From positions 1-36,461 of the forward strand of contig CALIRD010000153.1 of NCBI GenBank assembly GCA_938042355.1: DNA of 36,461 nucleotides, written 5' to 3'. The position numbers and the translations under genes were made by a program. Source of the DNA: an uncultured Thiotrichales bacterium (GTDB lineage Bacteria > Pseudomonadota > Gammaproteobacteria > CAZUMV01). The notes below the pieces were generated by a model. The model was not told the DNA's origin. It searched no databases and saw only the letters and a program-made list of their open reading frames with translations. This document shows, piece by piece, positions 9,505-20,265 of this stretch (the stretch's first letter is position 1; each line of letters starts with the position of its first letter).

Positions 9505-9944
9505 TGCATTTAAACACTGTCAAGCCTGCTAAAGGCAGCCGTCCAACGCGCAAGCGTGTAGGACGCGGTATTGGTTCAGGCATCGGTAAGACCGGTGGCC
9601 GTGGCCACAAAGGTCAGAAGTCGCGCTCTGGTGGTTTCACCAAAGTTGGTTTTGAGGGTGGTCAAATGCCACTGCAACGCAGACTGCCTAAAGTAGGTTT
9701 CAGTTCACGTGTTGGTAAGCATGTGGCAGAAGTCCGATTGAATGAACTTTCGTCCATGGCAGTCGATGTGATTGATATGGATGCGTTGATTGCTGCGAAT
9801 GTTGTGCCACCAAGAACACAAAAAGCAAAGGTGTTCCTGTCGGGCGAGATGACCAAAGCAGTAACAATCAAAGGCACGAATATAAAAGCAACAGCAGGCG
9901 CTGCCAAAGCCATTGCTGATGCTGGCGGAAAGTTTGAGGATTAA
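9504..9944 (+). CDS. rplO: 50S ribosomal protein L15
   Basis: L15 is a late-assembly 50S protein. The product has 146 residues (144 in E. coli). The Gly/Arg-rich N-terminal extension ([19 protein letters not shown]) and the [16 protein letters not shown] motif are diagnostic. The stop is 2 nt before the GTG of secY, and its last codons contain the secY ribosome-binding site. Confidence 0.98.
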   Translation: MHLNTVKPAKGSRPTRKRVGRGIGSGIGKTGGRGHKGQKSRSGGFTKVGFEGGQMPLQRRLPKVGFSSRVGKHVAEVRLNELSSMAVDVIDMDALIAANVVPPRTQKAKVFLSGEMTKAVTIKGTNIKATAGAAKAIADAGGKFED

Positions 9945-9946
9945 AA

Positions 9947-11311
9947 GTGGCTAAGAACAAGAACAATAGAAAACTGGCCGAAGCGGCTGTAGAGAGCGGA
10001 AGATATTCCGAGCTGATCTCTCGTCTGTTGTTTTTGTTTATGGGTTTGATCGTTTACCGTATTGGTACATTTGTACCGGTACCAGGTATAGACCCGGTAC
10101 AGCTGGCACAGTTTTTTGAACAGCAGCAGGGCACGATCCTGAGCATGGTAAATATGTTCTCTGGTGGTGCGCTGGAGCGTTTGAGTGTCATGGCTCTGGG
10201 TATCATGCCTTACATTTCGGCATCGATTATTATGCAGTTGTTGACGGTAATGGTTCCATCACTGGAACAACTGAAAAAAGAAGGTGAAGCAGGTAGACGC
10301 AAGATCACTCAGTACACTCGATATTTTGCCTTTGTGCTGGCCTTGTTCCAAAGTATCGGTGTCATGATTGCACTCGATAACCAAGGCGTTGATCTGGGTC
10401 ATATAGCTGGTCAAAGAAATATTGGTTTCCTGTTTACCGGTGCAGTAGCACTGGTCACCGGTACCATGTTCCTGATGTGGCTGGGTGAGCAGATAACCGA
10501 GCGTGGTATCGGTAACGGTATCTCAATGATTATCTTTGCCGGTATTGTTGCCGGATTACCGCGCGCCATTGGCGGTACGATTGAGTTGGCCAGAACAGGT
10601 GAGTTGAGCTCAGGTCTGGTTCTGTTCATTCTGGCGATGACGTTGCTGGTCACAGCCTTTGTTATCTTTGTTGAACGAGGGCAAAGAAGAATAACGATAA
10701 ATTACGCCAAGCAAACGCGTGGCAATAAACTCTATCAGTCACAAAGTAGTCACTTGCCTCTGAAGCTCAATATGGCTGGTGTAATTCCACCTATCTTTGC
10801 TTCAAGTATTATTCTGTTCCCGGCTACTCTGGGTCAGTGGTTTGGTAGAGCTGAAGGTTTTGGCTGGATGCAGAACATTGCTAATGCAATGGCTCCTGGT
10901 CAGCCTTTGTACATCTTGTTGTATGCATTGGCGATCGTGTTTTTCTGTTTCTTCTATACCGCGTTGCAATTCAACGCCAGAGATACAGCAGATAATCTGA
11001 AACGTTCTGGTGCGTTCATACCGGGTATACGTCCTGGTGATCAAACCGCCAAATACGTAGATGGTGTGTTAACAAAACTAACCGCTATCGGCGCGATCTA
11101 TATCACGGCGATATGTTTATTACCCGAGTTTTTGATTCTCAAGTGGAATGTACCTTTCTACTTTGGTGGTACATCACTACTGATCATTGTTGTGGTAATT
11201 ATGGACTTCATTACTCAGGTACAGGCACGATTAATGTCGACCCAATATGAAGGTTTATTGAAAAAAGCTAATCTGAAAGGCCACGGTCGTTCAGGTGGTG
11301 TTGTCAGGTAA
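9947..11311 (+). CDS. secY: Preprotein translocase subunit SecY (GTG start)
   Basis: SecY forms the channel of the SecYEG translocon in the inner membrane. The product has 454 residues (443 in E. coli) with ten predicted membrane helices. The GTG at 9947 is supported by GAGGA at 9936-9940, 6 nt upstream. Recognisable parts are the plug-region [20 protein letters not shown], the cytoplasmic loop [10 protein letters not shown]-like segment ([17 protein letters not shown]), and the C-terminal [22 protein letters not shown] region. Its place after rplO and before rpmJ is the conserved one. Confidence 0.98.
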   Translation: MAKNKNNRKLAEAAVESGRYSELISRLLFLFMGLIVYRIGTFVPVPGIDPVQLAQFFEQQQGTILSMVNMFSGGALERLSVMALGIMPYISASIIMQLLTVMVPSLEQLKKEGEAGRRKITQYTRYFAFVLALFQSIGVMIALDNQGVDLGHIAGQRNIGFLFTGAVALVTGTMFLMWLGEQITERGIGNGISMIIFAGIVAGLPRAIGGTIELARTGELSSGLVLFILAMTLLVTAFVIFVERGQRRITINYAKQTRGNKLYQSQSSHLPLKLNMAGVIPPIFASSIILFPATLGQWFGRAEGFGWMQNIANAMAPGQPLYILLYALAIVFFCFFYTALQFNARDTADNLKRSGAFIPGIRPGDQTAKYVDGVLTKLTAIGAIYITAICLLPEFLILKWNVPFYFGGTSLLIIVVVIMDFITQVQARLMSTQYEGLLKKANLKGHGRSGGVVR

Positions 11312-11323
11312 GAGGTTTAGATC

Positions 11324-11437
11324 ATGAAAGTACGAGCTTCAGTAAAAAGAATGTGTCGCAATTGCAAGGTGATTAAGCGCAATCGTGTTATACGTGTTAT
11401 TTGTTCAGACCCCCGGCATAAACAGCGCCAGGGTTAA
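11324..11437 (+). CDS. rpmJ: 50S ribosomal protein L36, zinc-binding form
   Basis: Direct translation from ATG 11324 gives 37 residues: [20 protein letters not shown], then [17 protein letters not shown]. Cys11, Cys14, Cys27 and His32 make the zinc ribbon of the 'C+' type of L36. It sits 12 nt after secY and 22 nt before rpsM. The 22-nt spacer is far shorter than the E. coli alpha-operon leader. Confidence 0.96.
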   Translation: MKVRASVKRMCRNCKVIKRNRVIRVICSDPRHKQRQG

Positions 11438-11459
11438 GAGAAAAGCGGAGAACTAGAAA

Positions 11460-11816
11460 ATGGCTCGAATAGCCGGAATAAACGTACCAGTTAACAAGCA
11501 TGCCGTGATTGCATTAACATCAATCTATGGCATTGGTCGTACCACTGCGCAACAAATCTGTGACAAAGCTGGTGTTGCCACAGATGCCAAAATTAAAGAT
11601 TTGAGTGAAGCAGAGGTAGGTCAACTGCGTGATGCCGTGAGTGGCATTGTCGTAGAAGGTGACTTGCGTCGTGATATCTCTATGAACATCAAGCGTCTGA
11701 TGGATCTCGGTAGTTACCGGGGTATCAGACATCGTCGTGGTTTGCCTTTGCGCGGCCAGAGAACCAAAACGAATGCGCGTACCCGAAAAGGCCCGCGTCG
11801 TCCGATTCGTAAATAA
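11460..11816 (+). CDS. rpsM: 30S ribosomal protein S13
   Basis: S13 in the 30S head contacts P-site tRNA and bridges to the 50S. The product has 118 residues (118 in E. coli), with the helix-two-turns-helix domain ([20 protein letters not shown]) and the basic tail [19 protein letters not shown]. In E. coli the alpha-operon leader that S4 binds lies before this gene; no comparable leader fits in the 22-nt gap here. Confidence 0.98.
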   Translation: MARIAGINVPVNKHAVIALTSIYGIGRTTAQQICDKAGVATDAKIKDLSEAEVGQLRDAVSGIVVEGDLRRDISMNIKRLMDLGSYRGIRHRRGLPLRGQRTKTNARTRKGPRRPIRK

Positions 11817-11827
11817 TAGGTATTAGT

Positions 11828-12214
11828 ATGGCTGGACCAAGCAAAACTAAAAAGAAAGTTAAAATCACGGTTGTTGATGGTATTGCCCACATCAACGCGA
11901 GTTTTAACAACACAATTATCACGTTGACCGATCGCAAGGGTAATGCCTTGTCGTGGGCAACTGCCGGTGGCTCGGGTTTCCGGGGTGCGCGTAAAAGTAC
12001 GCCGTTCGCTGCTCAGGTAGCTGCCGAACGTGCCGGTGAAGCGGCCAAAGAATATGGTCTACAAAACCTGGATGTGCTGGTTAAGGGTCCAGGGCCTGGT
12101 CGTGAATCAGCGGTACGAGCATTGAATAACGTGGGCTACAAAATAACCAGTATTACTGACGTCACCCCAATACCACATAACGGTTGTCGTCCTTCAAAGA
12201 AGCGTCGGGTGTAG
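11828..12214 (+). CDS. rpsK: 30S ribosomal protein S11
   Basis: S11 forms part of the 30S platform and the mRNA exit. The product has 128 residues (129 in E. coli). Conserved elements are [35 protein letters not shown] and the terminal [13 protein letters not shown]. Spacing is 11 nt from rpsM and 9 nt to rpsD. Confidence 0.98.
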   Translation: MAGPSKTKKKVKITVVDGIAHINASFNNTIITLTDRKGNALSWATAGGSGFRGARKSTPFAAQVAAERAGEAAKEYGLQNLDVLVKGPGPGRESAVRALNNVGYKITSITDVTPIPHNGCRPSKKRRV

Positions 12215-12223
12215 GAATAAATT

Positions 12224-12844
12224 ATGGCTAGATATATCGGACCAAAGTGTAAATTAAGTCGTCGTGAAGGCACTGATCTTTTATTAAAGAGTCGTGCCAG
12301 ACCGTTGGAAACCAAATGCAAACTGGAAAAAATTCCGGGGATGCATGGCGACAAGCGCGCCCGTGTTTCGGATTACGGTCTGCAGTTGCGTGAAAAGCAA
12401 AAAGTACGTCGTATGTACGGCGTACTTGAGAAGCAGTTTAGAAACTATTTCAAAAAGTCAGCTCTGCAAAAAGGATCTACCGGTGAGAACCTGCTGCGTT
12501 TGTTGGAGAGTAGGCTAGATAATGTTGTTTATCGCATGGGCTTTGGTGTTACGCGCGCTGAAGCACGTCAGCTGGTGAGTCATAAAGCGATCACGGTAAA
12601 CGGCACGGTCGTTAACATCGCTTCCTATCAGGTTAAGCCGGAAGATGTTGTCGCGATCCGTGAGAAAGCACGTAAGCAGTTGCGTATTCAGGATTCACTG
12701 AATATAGCCGAGCAGTTCGGTTTTCCGGAATGGCTCGATGTTGATGTAAAGAAAATGGAAGGTGTATTCAAGTCAGCGCCAGAACGTAGTGATCTGCCTG
12801 CTGAAATTAACGAGTCACTAATCGTAGAATTGTACTCCAAGTAA
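12224..12844 (+). CDS. rpsD: 30S ribosomal protein S4
   Basis: S4 is a primary 16S rRNA-binding protein and, in E. coli, the translational repressor of the alpha operon. The product has 206 residues, the E. coli length. It has two N-terminal cysteines (Cys9, Cys32) but no full zinc-binding set, so it is the zinc-free type. The S4 RNA-binding domain spans about 95-155 ([20 protein letters not shown]). Confidence 0.98.
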   Translation: MARYIGPKCKLSRREGTDLLLKSRARPLETKCKLEKIPGMHGDKRARVSDYGLQLREKQKVRRMYGVLEKQFRNYFKKSALQKGSTGENLLRLLESRLDNVVYRMGFGVTRAEARQLVSHKAITVNGTVVNIASYQVKPEDVVAIREKARKQLRIQDSLNIAEQFGFPEWLDVDVKKMEGVFKSAPERSDLPAEINESLIVELYSK

Positions 12845-12864
12845 TAGAATCGAGAGGCTGTCAC

Positions 12865-13860
12865 ATGTCAGATAACAAACAAACTTTGTTAAAAGCGAAT
12901 CAAATTACGGTAAAAGAACTCGGCGTTAATCATGCCCGAGTCAGCGTCGAGCCCCTTGAGCGCGGTTTTGGACACACACTTGGAAACGCATTGCGTCGTA
13001 TCCTGTTGTCGTCAATACCGGGTTGCGCAATTACCGAGGCCAAGATTGAAGGTGTTCTGCATGAATACACTTCGATTGAAGGTGTTCAGGAAGATGTGGT
13101 TGAGATCATGCTTAACCTGAAAGGTATTTCGTTGTTAATGCATGAGCAAACTGAAACACAAATCAGCTTGAACAAGAAAGGCCCATGCGTTGTTACTGCG
13201 GCGGACTTTGTACTGGGTCATGATATTGAAATCACCAATCCGGACGCTGTGATTGCAACCTTGACCAAAGAAGGTTCGCTGGATATGACGGTCAAAGTCG
13301 AGAAAGGTCGTGGCTATCAGCCAGCCAGTGCTCGTCGTGATGCTGACGAGAATCGCGAGATTGGTCATTTGTTACTGGATGCCAGTTTCAGTCCTATACA
13401 CCAGGTTTCCTACACTGTAGATAACGCACGTGTAGAACAACAAACCAATATGGACAAGCTGATTCTTGAGCTTGAAACCAATGGTACTGTCGATCCAGAG
13501 CAGGCTATTCGTGATGCGGCTGGTGTATTGATGCAGCAGATCTCTGTATTTGCTAACTTCGATAGCGAAGTCAAAGCCGAGCCAGAATTGCCACAGGATC
13601 AGATTGATCCAATCCTGTTGCGACCCGTTGATGATCTGGAGCTAACAGTCCGATCAGCAAACTGTCTGAAGGCAGAGAATATTTACTACATTGGTGATCT
13701 GATTCAGCGTACAGAAGTTGAGTTGTTGAAAACACCAAATCTGGGTAAGAAGTCATTAACCGAAATTAAAGACGTGTTAGCGTCTCACGGTTTAGCTATG
13801 GGTGTACGTTTAGAGAACTGGCCACCAGCCAGTATCGATACCACTAAGCGCGCCTCTTAA
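12865..13860 (+). CDS. rpoA: DNA-directed RNA polymerase subunit alpha
   Basis: The alpha subunit dimerises to start RNA polymerase assembly and binds UP elements and activators. The product has 331 residues (329 in E. coli). The N-terminal domain (1 to about 235) holds [21 protein letters not shown] linker leads to the C-terminal domain (about 250-320), where [18 protein letters not shown] includes the arginine equivalent to E. coli Arg265 that contacts DNA. It lies 20 nt after rpsD and 18 nt before rplQ. Confidence 0.98.
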   Translation: MSDNKQTLLKANQITVKELGVNHARVSVEPLERGFGHTLGNALRRILLSSIPGCAITEAKIEGVLHEYTSIEGVQEDVVEIMLNLKGISLLMHEQTETQISLNKKGPCVVTAADFVLGHDIEITNPDAVIATLTKEGSLDMTVKVEKGRGYQPASARRDADENREIGHLLLDASFSPIHQVSYTVDNARVEQQTNMDKLILELETNGTVDPEQAIRDAAGVLMQQISVFANFDSEVKAEPELPQDQIDPILLRPVDDLELTVRSANCLKAENIYYIGDLIQRTEVELLKTPNLGKKSLTEIKDVLASHGLAMGVRLENWPPASIDTTKRAS

Positions 13861-13878
13861 TATATACAGGTATACGTT

Positions 13879-14253
13879 ATGCGTCATCGTAAATCAGGTC
13901 GTCAGCTTAATAGAAACAGTAGCCATAGAAAGGCTATGTTTCAAAACATGACGAACTCATTGATCAAGCATGAATTGATCAAAACAACTTTGCCCAAAGC
14001 AAAAGAGCTACGTCGTATTGCCGAGCCATTGATTACGATGGCTAAAGAAGACGGCGTACATAAGCGTCGGCTGGCATTTGATCGTCTGCGTGATAAAGAG
14101 ACTGTTGGTAAGTTGTTTGGTGAACTTGGGCCACGCTACAAGGATCGCCCTGGCGGTTACTTACGTGTGTTGAAATGCGGTTTTCGTGCTGGTGACAATG
14201 CGCCAATGGCTTATGTCGAGCTGGTGGATAGACCCGAAGAAGACGAAGAATAA
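13879..14253 (+). CDS. rplQ: 50S ribosomal protein L17
   Basis: L17 is a 50S protein near the tunnel exit. The product has 124 residues (127 in E. coli), beginning [20 protein letters not shown] and retaining [20 protein letters not shown]. It is the last gene of the operon and is followed by a bidirectional terminator at 14284-14305. Confidence 0.98.
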   Translation: MRHRKSGRQLNRNSSHRKAMFQNMTNSLIKHELIKTTLPKAKELRRIAEPLITMAKEDGVHKRRLAFDRLRDKETVGKLFGELGPRYKDRPGGYLRVLKCGFRAGDNAPMAYVELVDRPEEDEE

Positions 14254-14283
14254 GTCGTAAGACTTTTGTTTCAATAATAAAAA

Positions 14284-14305
14284 AGCCGGTTTAACCGGCT
14301 TTTTT
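14284..14305. terminator. Bidirectional intrinsic terminator between rplQ and uvrA
   Basis: AGCCGGT (14284-14290) and ACCGGCT (14294-14300) form a stem with a TTA loop, followed on the plus strand by six T (14300-14305). On the minus strand the same stem is followed by a T-rich stretch (complement of 14271-14284). It can therefore end both the ribosomal operon and the converging uvrA transcript. Confidence 0.9.
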
Positions 14306-14328
14306 ATTGCTTAACGAATAGTAGTGAT

Positions 14329-17151
14329 TCAATTTAATACTGGCTTAAGGAACTTGCCGGTATAGGAACGTTTACTGGTAGATACTTTTTCCGGTGTGCC
14401 GGTGGCGATTATTTGCCCACCACCATCGCCACCTTCTGGACCAAGATCCACGATCCAGTCCGCAGTTTTTATGACATCCAGATTATGCTCAATCACAATC
14501 ACAGTATTGTTTTCATCACGCAGGCGGTGCAGCACGGATAGCAACATCTGTATATCCTGAAAATGTAGACCGGTGGTTGGTTCATCCAGAATATAGATGG
14601 TCTTTCCAGTGCTTCGCTTGGACAGTTCTTTGGCCAGCTTGATGCGCTGAGCCTCACCGCCAGAAAGTGTGATCGCACTTTGTCCCAGCGTAATATAGGA
14701 AAGGCCAACATCCATTAGCGTTTGTAGTTTGCGATGGATATTGGGTACCGCACTAAAGAATTGAACGGCATCTTCCACCGTCATTTCCAGCACCTGATGT
14801 ATATTTTTTCCTTTGTAAAGTATGCCCAGAGTCTCACGGTTGTAACGTAAACCTCGGCAGACATCACAGGGTACATAAATGTCGGGTAGGAAGTGCATTT
14901 CTACTTTGATCATGCCGTCGCCCTGACAGGCTTCGCAGCGACCACCTTTAACATTAAAGCTGAAGCGACCGGGCTTATAGCCACGTGATCTAGCCTCGGG
15001 CGTACCCGAAAATAATTCTCTGATCGGTGTAAACAGCCCGGTATAGGTTGCCGGGTTGGAGCGCGGGGTACGTCCAATCGGACTTTGGTTAATATCCACC
15101 ACCTTATCAAAAAACTCCAGGCCTTCGATATCCTCGTGTGCAGCAACAGTGTGCGAACTCTTGTTAAGTTTGTTGGCGATCGCAGGATATAAGGTTTGAT
15201 TAATCAGTGTGGATTTCCCAGAACCGGAGACGCCTGTCACACAGGTCATCAAACCTACCGGTATTTCCAGTTTGACCGCTTTAAGATTGTTGGCGGTAGC
15301 ACCTGTCACCTTGAGGATCATGTTCTTGTCTATTGGTTTACGAGATTTCGGGATGTCTATGGACAGCTTTCCTGACAGGTATTGCCCGGTCAGAGATTCC
15401 TTGCTCTTAACTATTTGTTTGGGTGTTCCCGTAAAGCTAATGTGCCCGCCATGTACGCCTGCACCCGGGCCGATATCGACCACAAAGTCGGCTGTTTGAA
15501 TGGCTTCTTCATCGTGCTCAACCACGATAACCGTATTGCCCAAATCCCGAAGACGAATCAAAGTACTGATCAAACGCTGGTTATCTCGCTGATGCAGTCC
15601 GATAGATGGCTCGTCAAGAACGTACATCACGCCTACCAGACCGGCACCGATCTGGCTGGCGAGTCGTATACGTTGAGCTTCGCCACCCGAGAGGGTGTCC
15701 GCGCCACGGTTCAGAGATAAATACTCTAGACCCACATTATTCAAAAAGCTGAGGCGTGACTGTATTTCCTGAACTATTTTTTCAGCAATCTGGCCACGCT
15801 TGCCTTTGAGTTTTAATTTGGTAAAGAATTTGTCAGCGACTTTGACCGGCATGGCGGTGATTTCAGGTAATGACAACTCTTTAATAAAGACATGCCTGGC
15901 TTGTTCATTGAGACGTGTGCCGGAACAATCATCACATGAGTTGGTGGTGAGATATTTACTAAGCTCTTCGCGTACCGCATTTGAATCGGTTTCTCGAAAG
16001 CGTCGCTGCATATTGTTAACGACACCTTCAAAAGGATGGCTTTTTCTGAAGTATCCGCCTCGCTCATTTTTATAGCGAAATTCGATGACTGTTTTTCCAC
16101 TGCCATACAAGAGAATTTCTTTGTGTTTCTTACTGAGTTTGCGATAGGGGGTTTCAACATCAAATTTATAATGTCTTGCCAGAGACGACAGCATTTGAAA
16201 ATAATAGCCATTGCGTCTGTCCCAGCCACGGATAGCACCACCAGCAAGGCCCAGATCATCATTGATGACAATTTTTTCTGGATCAAAGCTTTGTCGCACT
16301 CCCAGACCATCACAGCTTTGGCAAGCGCCCACAGGACTGTTGAAAGAAAACAAACGAGGTTCGAGTTCGGAGAGTGAGTAACCACAGTGAGGGCAGGCAT
16401 ATTTAGATGAAAACACCAGATCCGCTTTCTTTGGCTTATCCATGTAGGCCAGTCTGACGATACCTTCGGATAAATTCAGGGTCGTTTCTATAGATTCTGC
16501 AAGTCGCAGTTGCAGGTCAGGTTTGACTTTAAAACGATCAACCACCACTTCAATCGTATGTTTTTGTTTTGGATTCAGCTTCGGGGTCTGATCCAGCTCA
16601 ACAATATCGCCGTTAATGCGAGCTCGAATAAATCCTTGCTGGCGCAAGTTTTCCAGAACACCTAGGTGTTCCCCTTTCCTTTCTTCGATAACCGGTGCCA
16701 GTAGCATCATACGGCTCTCTGCAGGTAGCTCAAGAATGATGTCAGTCATTTGGGACACGGTGCTGGCTTCGAGCGCTACGCCGTGCTCAGGGCATTGTGG
16801 TAAGCCTGCTCGGGCATAAAGCAGTCTCAGGTAATCATATATCTCGGTGATGGTGCCGACAGTAGATCTCGGGTTATGCGAGGTCGTTTTTTGCTCGATT
16901 GAGATCGCTGGTGAAAGTCCTTCGATATGATCTATATCTGGTTTTTCCATCATTGAGAGGAATTGCCGCGCATAGGCGGAGAGCGATTCTACATAGCGCC
17001 GCTGGCCTTCAGCAAAGATCGTGTCAAAGGCGAGTGAGGATTTCCCCGAGCCTGACAATCCAGTAATGACGATCAGTTTATTTCGCGGTAAATCAAGATC
17101 GATGTTCTTGAGATTATGGGTACGCGCGCCACGAATTGAAATTACTTCCAT
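14329..17151 (-). CDS. uvrA: UvrABC excision nuclease subunit A
   Basis: UvrA is the damage-recognition ATPase of nucleotide excision repair, working with UvrB in the cytoplasm. From the ATG at 17151 the protein has 940 residues, the E. coli length, and its N-terminus aligns ([12 protein letters not shown]). A TTG at 17169 would add six residues and seems less likely. Both ABC modules are complete: Walker [10 protein letters not shown] and GVSGSGKST, two LSGGEAQRI signatures, Walker [11 protein letters not shown] and [10 protein letters not shown]. Zinc-finger cysteines are seen in [15 protein letters not shown] and [14 protein letters not shown]. It converges on rplQ and diverges from the MFS gene. 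No LexA-type CTGT-N8-ACAG box is visible in the 59-nt upstream gap. Confidence 0.98.
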   Translation of the reverse strand: MEVISIRGARTHNLKNIDLDLPRNKLIVITGLSGSGKSSLAFDTIFAEGQRRYVESLSAYARQFLSMMEKPDIDHIEGLSPAISIEQKTTSHNPRSTVGTITEIYDYLRLLYARAGLPQCPEHGVALEASTVSQMTDIILELPAESRMMLLAPVIEERKGEHLGVLENLRQQGFIRARINGDIVELDQTPKLNPKQKHTIEVVVDRFKVKPDLQLRLAESIETTLNLSEGIVRLAYMDKPKKADLVFSSKYACPHCGYSLSELEPRLFSFNSPVGACQSCDGLGVRQSFDPEKIVINDDLGLAGGAIRGWDRRNGYYFQMLSSLARHYKFDVETPYRKLSKKHKEILLYGSGKTVIEFRYKNERGGYFRKSHPFEGVVNNMQRRFRETDSNAVREELSKYLTTNSCDDCSGTRLNEQARHVFIKELSLPEITAMPVKVADKFFTKLKLKGKRGQIAEKIVQEIQSRLSFLNNVGLEYLSLNRGADTLSGGEAQRIRLASQIGAGLVGVMYVLDEPSIGLHQRDNQRLISTLIRLRDLGNTVIVVEHDEEAIQTADFVVDIGPGAGVHGGHISFTGTPKQIVKSKESLTGQYLSGKLSIDIPKSRKPIDKNMILKVTGATANNLKAVKLEIPVGLMTCVTGVSGSGKSTLINQTLYPAIANKLNKSSHTVAAHEDIEGLEFFDKVVDINQSPIGRTPRSNPATYTGLFTPIRELFSGTPEARSRGYKPGRFSFNVKGGRCEACQGDGMIKVEMHFLPDIYVPCDVCRGLRYNRETLGILYKGKNIHQVLEMTVEDAVQFFSAVPNIHRKLQTLMDVGLSYITLGQSAITLSGGEAQRIKLAKELSKRSTGKTIYILDEPTTGLHFQDIQMLLSVLHRLRDENNTVIVIEHNLDVIKTADWIVDLGPEGGDGGGQIIATGTPEKVSTSKRSYTGKFLKPVLN

Positions 17152-17210
17152 TAGCGAAGTGCTCTGCAAAACTTGCTAATATACACGGCTTGGCTACAAA
17201 GCGATAATAC
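17152..17210. promoter_or_regulatory. Divergent uvrA / MFS intergenic region
   Basis: Both genes must be transcribed from this 59-nt gap or from within each other. A TATATT box on the minus strand (17178-17183) could serve uvrA. A GATAAT on the plus strand (17203-17208) lies so close to the MFS ATG at 17211 that a transcript from it would be nearly leaderless. No convincing -35 box, ribosome-binding site for the MFS gene or SOS box was found. The assignment is tentative. Confidence 0.3.
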
Positions 17211-18566
17211 ATGCAATCTTCATCTACGAAATCATTGCTGGCGACTGAGCGCCGCTCAGTATTGGGTCTGGCATTGGTCTATGCGATTCGTATGCTGGGC
17301 TTGTTTTTGATCTTGCCCGTCTTCTCCTTGTATGCCAGAGAATTGCCGGGAACAACTGCCTTTATGATTGGTCTGGCGATTGGTATCTATGGTCTGACTC
17401 AGGCTATTTTTCAGATTCCTTTAGGTATTTTGTCTGACCGCATTGGACGCAAGCCAGTCATCATCGGTGGTTTGTGTATGTTGTTTGCCGGCAGTATTGT
17501 AGCGGCACTCTCGAGCTCAATCGAAGGCATTATCTTGGGCCGTGCTTTACAGGGGTGTGGTGCCATTGCGGCGGCGACTCTGGCTCTAGTGGGTGATCTC
17601 ACGCGCGATAGTGTTCGTAGTAGAGCCATGGCAGTCGTGGGGATGAGTATTGGTCTGTCATTTTTTATAGCGATGATAATCGCGCCATGGCTGGATAGTT
17701 TGATCGGTATAAAGGGGATTTTTTACTTTACTGCAGGTCTGGCAATACTCGCGATTGCTTTTGTCATCTATGTAGTGCCTTCGAGTCAGGTCGTTAGTGA
17801 GCCTGTAATTGTCCAGCAATCCTTATACAAAGTACTGCGTAACTCACAACTGTTACGCCTGGATCTTGGTATTTTTTGTTTACATTTATTATTAACGGCA
17901 GATTTCGTGGTGCTACCATTAATGCTGCTGGATTATTACCAGCTTGAGCCTGCTCGCCACTCCTGGGTTTATGCCGGGTGTCTGGTGGGTTCAGTCATTC
18001 TCATGGCTCCTTTTTTGATTTATGCAGAGAAAAAGAGGAAGCAAAAAAACATGTTCGCGGGAGCCTTGCTGGTATTGATTCTGAGTCATATCGGCTTGGC
18101 ATTTTTACCGGCTAGCCTGCTATTGGTAATCCTGTTGTTATTGCTTTTTCTGGCGGCATTTAATTTTCTGGAAGCCAGTTTACCGGCTCTCGTGACTCGC
18201 CATGCGCCGGCAGCACTCAAGGGCGCGGCGACCGGGGTGTACTCGAGTAGTCAGTTTTTTGGTATTTTCTGTGGTGGTCTGCTCGGAGGGTGGATTTACG
18301 GTCAATATGGTATGCGAGCAGTGTTTCTTGTAGGTGCTGTTCTGGTAGTGATCTGGCTGGTGTTCGCATTGGGTATGCGAGAGCCGCAAAGACTGAATAC
18401 TCACGTGGTAGACATCCCGGAAGGAAATTTAAATGATATCAAAGGCTTTAGCGATAAACTTGCAGCGCTGCCGGGGGTAGCTGAAGTAACCTTGGTAGAA
18501 AATAAAGCACATATAGAGGTGGATCCTGTTGTTTTCGATCAACAGGCGCTCGCTTTACTTGTATAA
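17211..18566 (+). CDS. yajR: MFS transporter, YajR-like with C-terminal YAM-type domain
   Basis: This is an inner-membrane major facilitator superfamily carrier with 451 residues and about twelve membrane helices. MFS motif A is present at 72-82 (GILSDRIGRKP). The whole protein follows E. coli YajR closely (RMLGLFLILPV, IGIYGLTQAIFQIPLG, ILGRALQGCGAIAAA). The last ~60 residues form a soluble extension (from about 392, including LPGVAEVTLVENKAHIEV) that matches the ferredoxin-like YAM domain of YajR. The substrate of this family is not established; drug or proton-linked efflux is the usual guess. The position between uvrA and ssb is the one seen in Pseudomonas. No ribosome-binding site is obvious before the ATG. 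Confidence 0.88.
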   Translation: MQSSSTKSLLATERRSVLGLALVYAIRMLGLFLILPVFSLYARELPGTTAFMIGLAIGIYGLTQAIFQIPLGILSDRIGRKPVIIGGLCMLFAGSIVAALSSSIEGIILGRALQGCGAIAAATLALVGDLTRDSVRSRAMAVVGMSIGLSFFIAMIIAPWLDSLIGIKGIFYFTAGLAILAIAFVIYVVPSSQVVSEPVIVQQSLYKVLRNSQLLRLDLGIFCLHLLLTADFVVLPLMLLDYYQLEPARHSWVYAGCLVGSVILMAPFLIYAEKKRKQKNMFAGALLVLILSHIGLAFLPASLLLVILLLLLFLAAFNFLEASLPALVTRHAPAALKGAATGVYSSSQFFGIFCGGLLGGWIYGQYGMRAVFLVGAVLVVIWLVFALGMREPQRLNTHVVDIPEGNLNDIKGFSDKLAALPGVAEVTLVENKAHIEVDPVVFDQQALALLV

Positions 18567-18593
18567 TGTGGGCTGAATTTGGAGGAATGAGTC

Positions 18594-19070
18594 ATGGCTG
18601 GAATAAATAAAGTTATCCTTGTGGGAAATCTGGGCAAGGATCCTGAAGTGAGATATGCGCCGAGTGGTTCGGCAATTACCAATATTACAATCGCTACCAG
18701 TGAGTCCTGGAAGGATAAGAACACGGGTGAAAAGCAGGAAAAAACCGAGTGGCACCGAGTGGTGTTTTTTAACAAGATAGCCGAGATCGCTGGTGAGTAT
18801 TTGCGTAAGGGTTCCAAGGTTTATATCGAAGGTAAATTACAAACACGCAAATGGACTGATAAAGAAGGTATGGACAGATACACCACGGAGATCGTTGTTG
18901 ATGGTTACAGTGGCGTGATGCAAATGCTGGATAGTAGAAGTGGTGGAGATTATGCGCCGCCAGCCGCAGCACCTGCTGCATCAAAACCTGCAGCGCCAGC
19001 CGCTGCTCCAGCCGCCGCTTCAGCTGCGCCAGCAATGGCTGATGATTTTGATGATGATATTCCGTTTTGA
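18594..19070 (+). CDS. ssb: Single-stranded DNA-binding protein
   Basis: SSB coats single-stranded DNA during replication, repair and recombination and recruits partner proteins. The product has 158 residues: an OB fold (1 to about 112) with the DNA-stacking tryptophans Trp39, Trp53 and Trp87 (matching E. coli Trp40, 54, 88), a linker of 120-147 made almost only of Ala, Pro and Ser/Lys, and the acidic tip DDFDDDIPF that binds partners. The linker is shorter and far more Ala/Pro-rich than the Gly/Gln-rich E. coli one. A GGAGG ribosome-binding site precedes the ATG. A strong terminator follows. Confidence 0.98.
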   Translation: MAGINKVILVGNLGKDPEVRYAPSGSAITNITIATSESWKDKNTGEKQEKTEWHRVVFFNKIAEIAGEYLRKGSKVYIEGKLQTRKWTDKEGMDRYTTEIVVDGYSGVMQMLDSRSGGDYAPPAAAPAASKPAAPAAAPAAASAAPAMADDFDDDIPF

Positions 19071-19108
19071 CGACTACATAAATAATAAAAGTAGATTAAA
19101 AACCTTAG

Positions 19109-19135
19109 GAGCCTGTTATTACAGGCTCTTTTTTT
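19109..19135 (+). terminator. Intrinsic terminator after ssb
   Basis: GAGCCTGT (19109-19116) pairs perfectly with ACAGGCTC (19121-19128) around a TATT loop, followed by seven T. It separates ssb from the polysaccharide genes downstream. Confidence 0.93.
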
Positions 19136-19380
19136 AGTTGATGTTTTTAGTGTGTCGGGAGCGTGATTAATAAATGTTATTTCATCGCAGGTGCCTAATA
19201 ACCAAGTGTTGTGTCGCGGGTATTTACTTGATATGTTAAAAATAATGACTCGAGAATTTGATCCAGTTCAATAAACTGTGTGTACCCTGTTGGCGTTGTC
19301 ACTGTTTTACTTTTCAAAAATGGCAATAAAACCGGCAAATTGGCATACTTGCCCAATAAATATCGGGTGAAAGTCACAAC
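19136..19380 (+). promoter_or_regulatory. Intergenic stretch before rmlA, presumed promoter region
   Basis: The 310-nt gap between ssb and rmlA holds the ssb terminator and then about 245 nt without a credible ORF. Because rmlA follows a strong terminator, a promoter for the sugar genes is expected here. I see TTGTCA at 19297-19302 but no good -10 box at the right distance. No JUMPstart/ops-type element was found. The role is inferred from position only. Confidence 0.3.
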
Positions 19381-20265
19381 ATGTCAAAACGTAAAGGGAT
19401 TATCCTTGCAGGTGGATCAGGCACGCGTTTGTATCCACTCACCATCTCGGTCAGTAAACAACTAATGCCGATCTATGACAAGCCGATGATTTACTATCCC
19501 TTGTCGACACTAATGTTAGCTGGGATTCAAGATATTCTGATTATTACTACGCCTGAAGACTCTGCTTCATTCCAGCATCTTTTGGGCGATGGCTCCCAAT
19601 GGGGTATGAACCTTAGCTTTGCTGTGCAGCCAAGTCCGGACGGTTTGGCACAAGCCTTTATCATTGGCAAAGAGTTTATTGGCGATGATAGCTGTACCTT
19701 GATTCTAGGCGACAATATATTCCACGCCGATGGTTTAGCCGAAAAGCTACAAGCCGTGAGCAATGATCTAAGTGGTGCCACAGTCTTTGGTTACTATGTG
19801 TCTGATCCTGAACGTTACGGTGTGGTAGATTTTGATGCTCAGGGTAAAGCGCTCAGCATTGAAGAAAAACCTGTCAAGCCAAAATCTCATTATGCGGTGA
19901 CCGGGTTATATTTTTATGATAATGATGTGGTCAATATTGCCAAAGAAATAAAACCATCACCACGGGGCGAGCTGGAAATTACCGATGTGAATAATGTTTA
20001 TCTCCAACGTGGAGATTTGCGAGTCGAAAAATTAAGCCGGGGAACGGCCTGGTTGGATACGGGAACGACAGCGTCTTTACTGGATGCCGCAAACTTTATT
20101 CGTGTTATTGAAGATAGACAATCACTAAAAATTGCATGTCCCGAAGAAATTGCGTATTTGCAAGGCTTTATAAATGAAGAACAGGTACGTGCGATAGCAG
20201 AGCCTCTGCGCAAAAGTGGTTATGGTGAATATCTCTTGAATGTTCTAGCCGAGCGTACCAACTAA
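19381..20265 (+). CDS. rmlA: Glucose-1-phosphate thymidylyltransferase
   Basis: RmlA (RfbA) makes dTDP-glucose from glucose-1-phosphate and dTTP, the first step toward dTDP-rhamnose. The product has 294 residues, a normal length. The nucleotide-binding signature [11 protein letters not shown] is at 11-21, [12 protein letters not shown] holds the metal-binding Asp111, and EKP and [10 protein letters not shown] are typical of the family. The stop directly abuts the rmlD ATG (no spacer), so the genes are coupled in one operon. Confidence 0.96.
   Translation: MSKRKGIILAGGSGTRLYPLTISVSKQLMPIYDKPMIYYPLSTLMLAGIQDILIITTPEDSASFQHLLGDGSQWGMNLSFAVQPSPDGLAQAFIIGKEFIGDDSCTLILGDNIFHADGLAEKLQAVSNDLSGATVFGYYVSDPERYGVVDFDAQGKALSIEEKPVKPKSHYAVTGLYFYDNDVVNIAKEIKPSPRGELEITDVNNVYLQRGDLRVEKLSRGTAWLDTGTTASLLDAANFIRVIEDRQSLKIACPEEIAYLQGFINEEQVRAIAEPLRKSGYGEYLLNVLAERTN

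Noticed and set aside
10068-10100. Repeated GTACCGGTAC-like sequences at the start of secY
   Set aside because: They encode the conserved FVPVPGIDP segment and are explained by repeated Val-Pro codons.
15813-16400. 195-residue second open frame on the minus strand within uvrA
   Set aside because: It is another frame of the same strand inside a clearly real and full-length uvrA.
18950-19040. Repetitive GC-rich stretch near the end of ssb, considered as a tandem repeat
   Set aside because: It is the low-complexity Ala/Pro linker of SSB; units are irregular.
19340-19353. TTGGCA...TTGCCC resembling a sigma-54 promoter before rmlA
   Set aside because: The GG and GC elements are 7 nt apart instead of the required 10.
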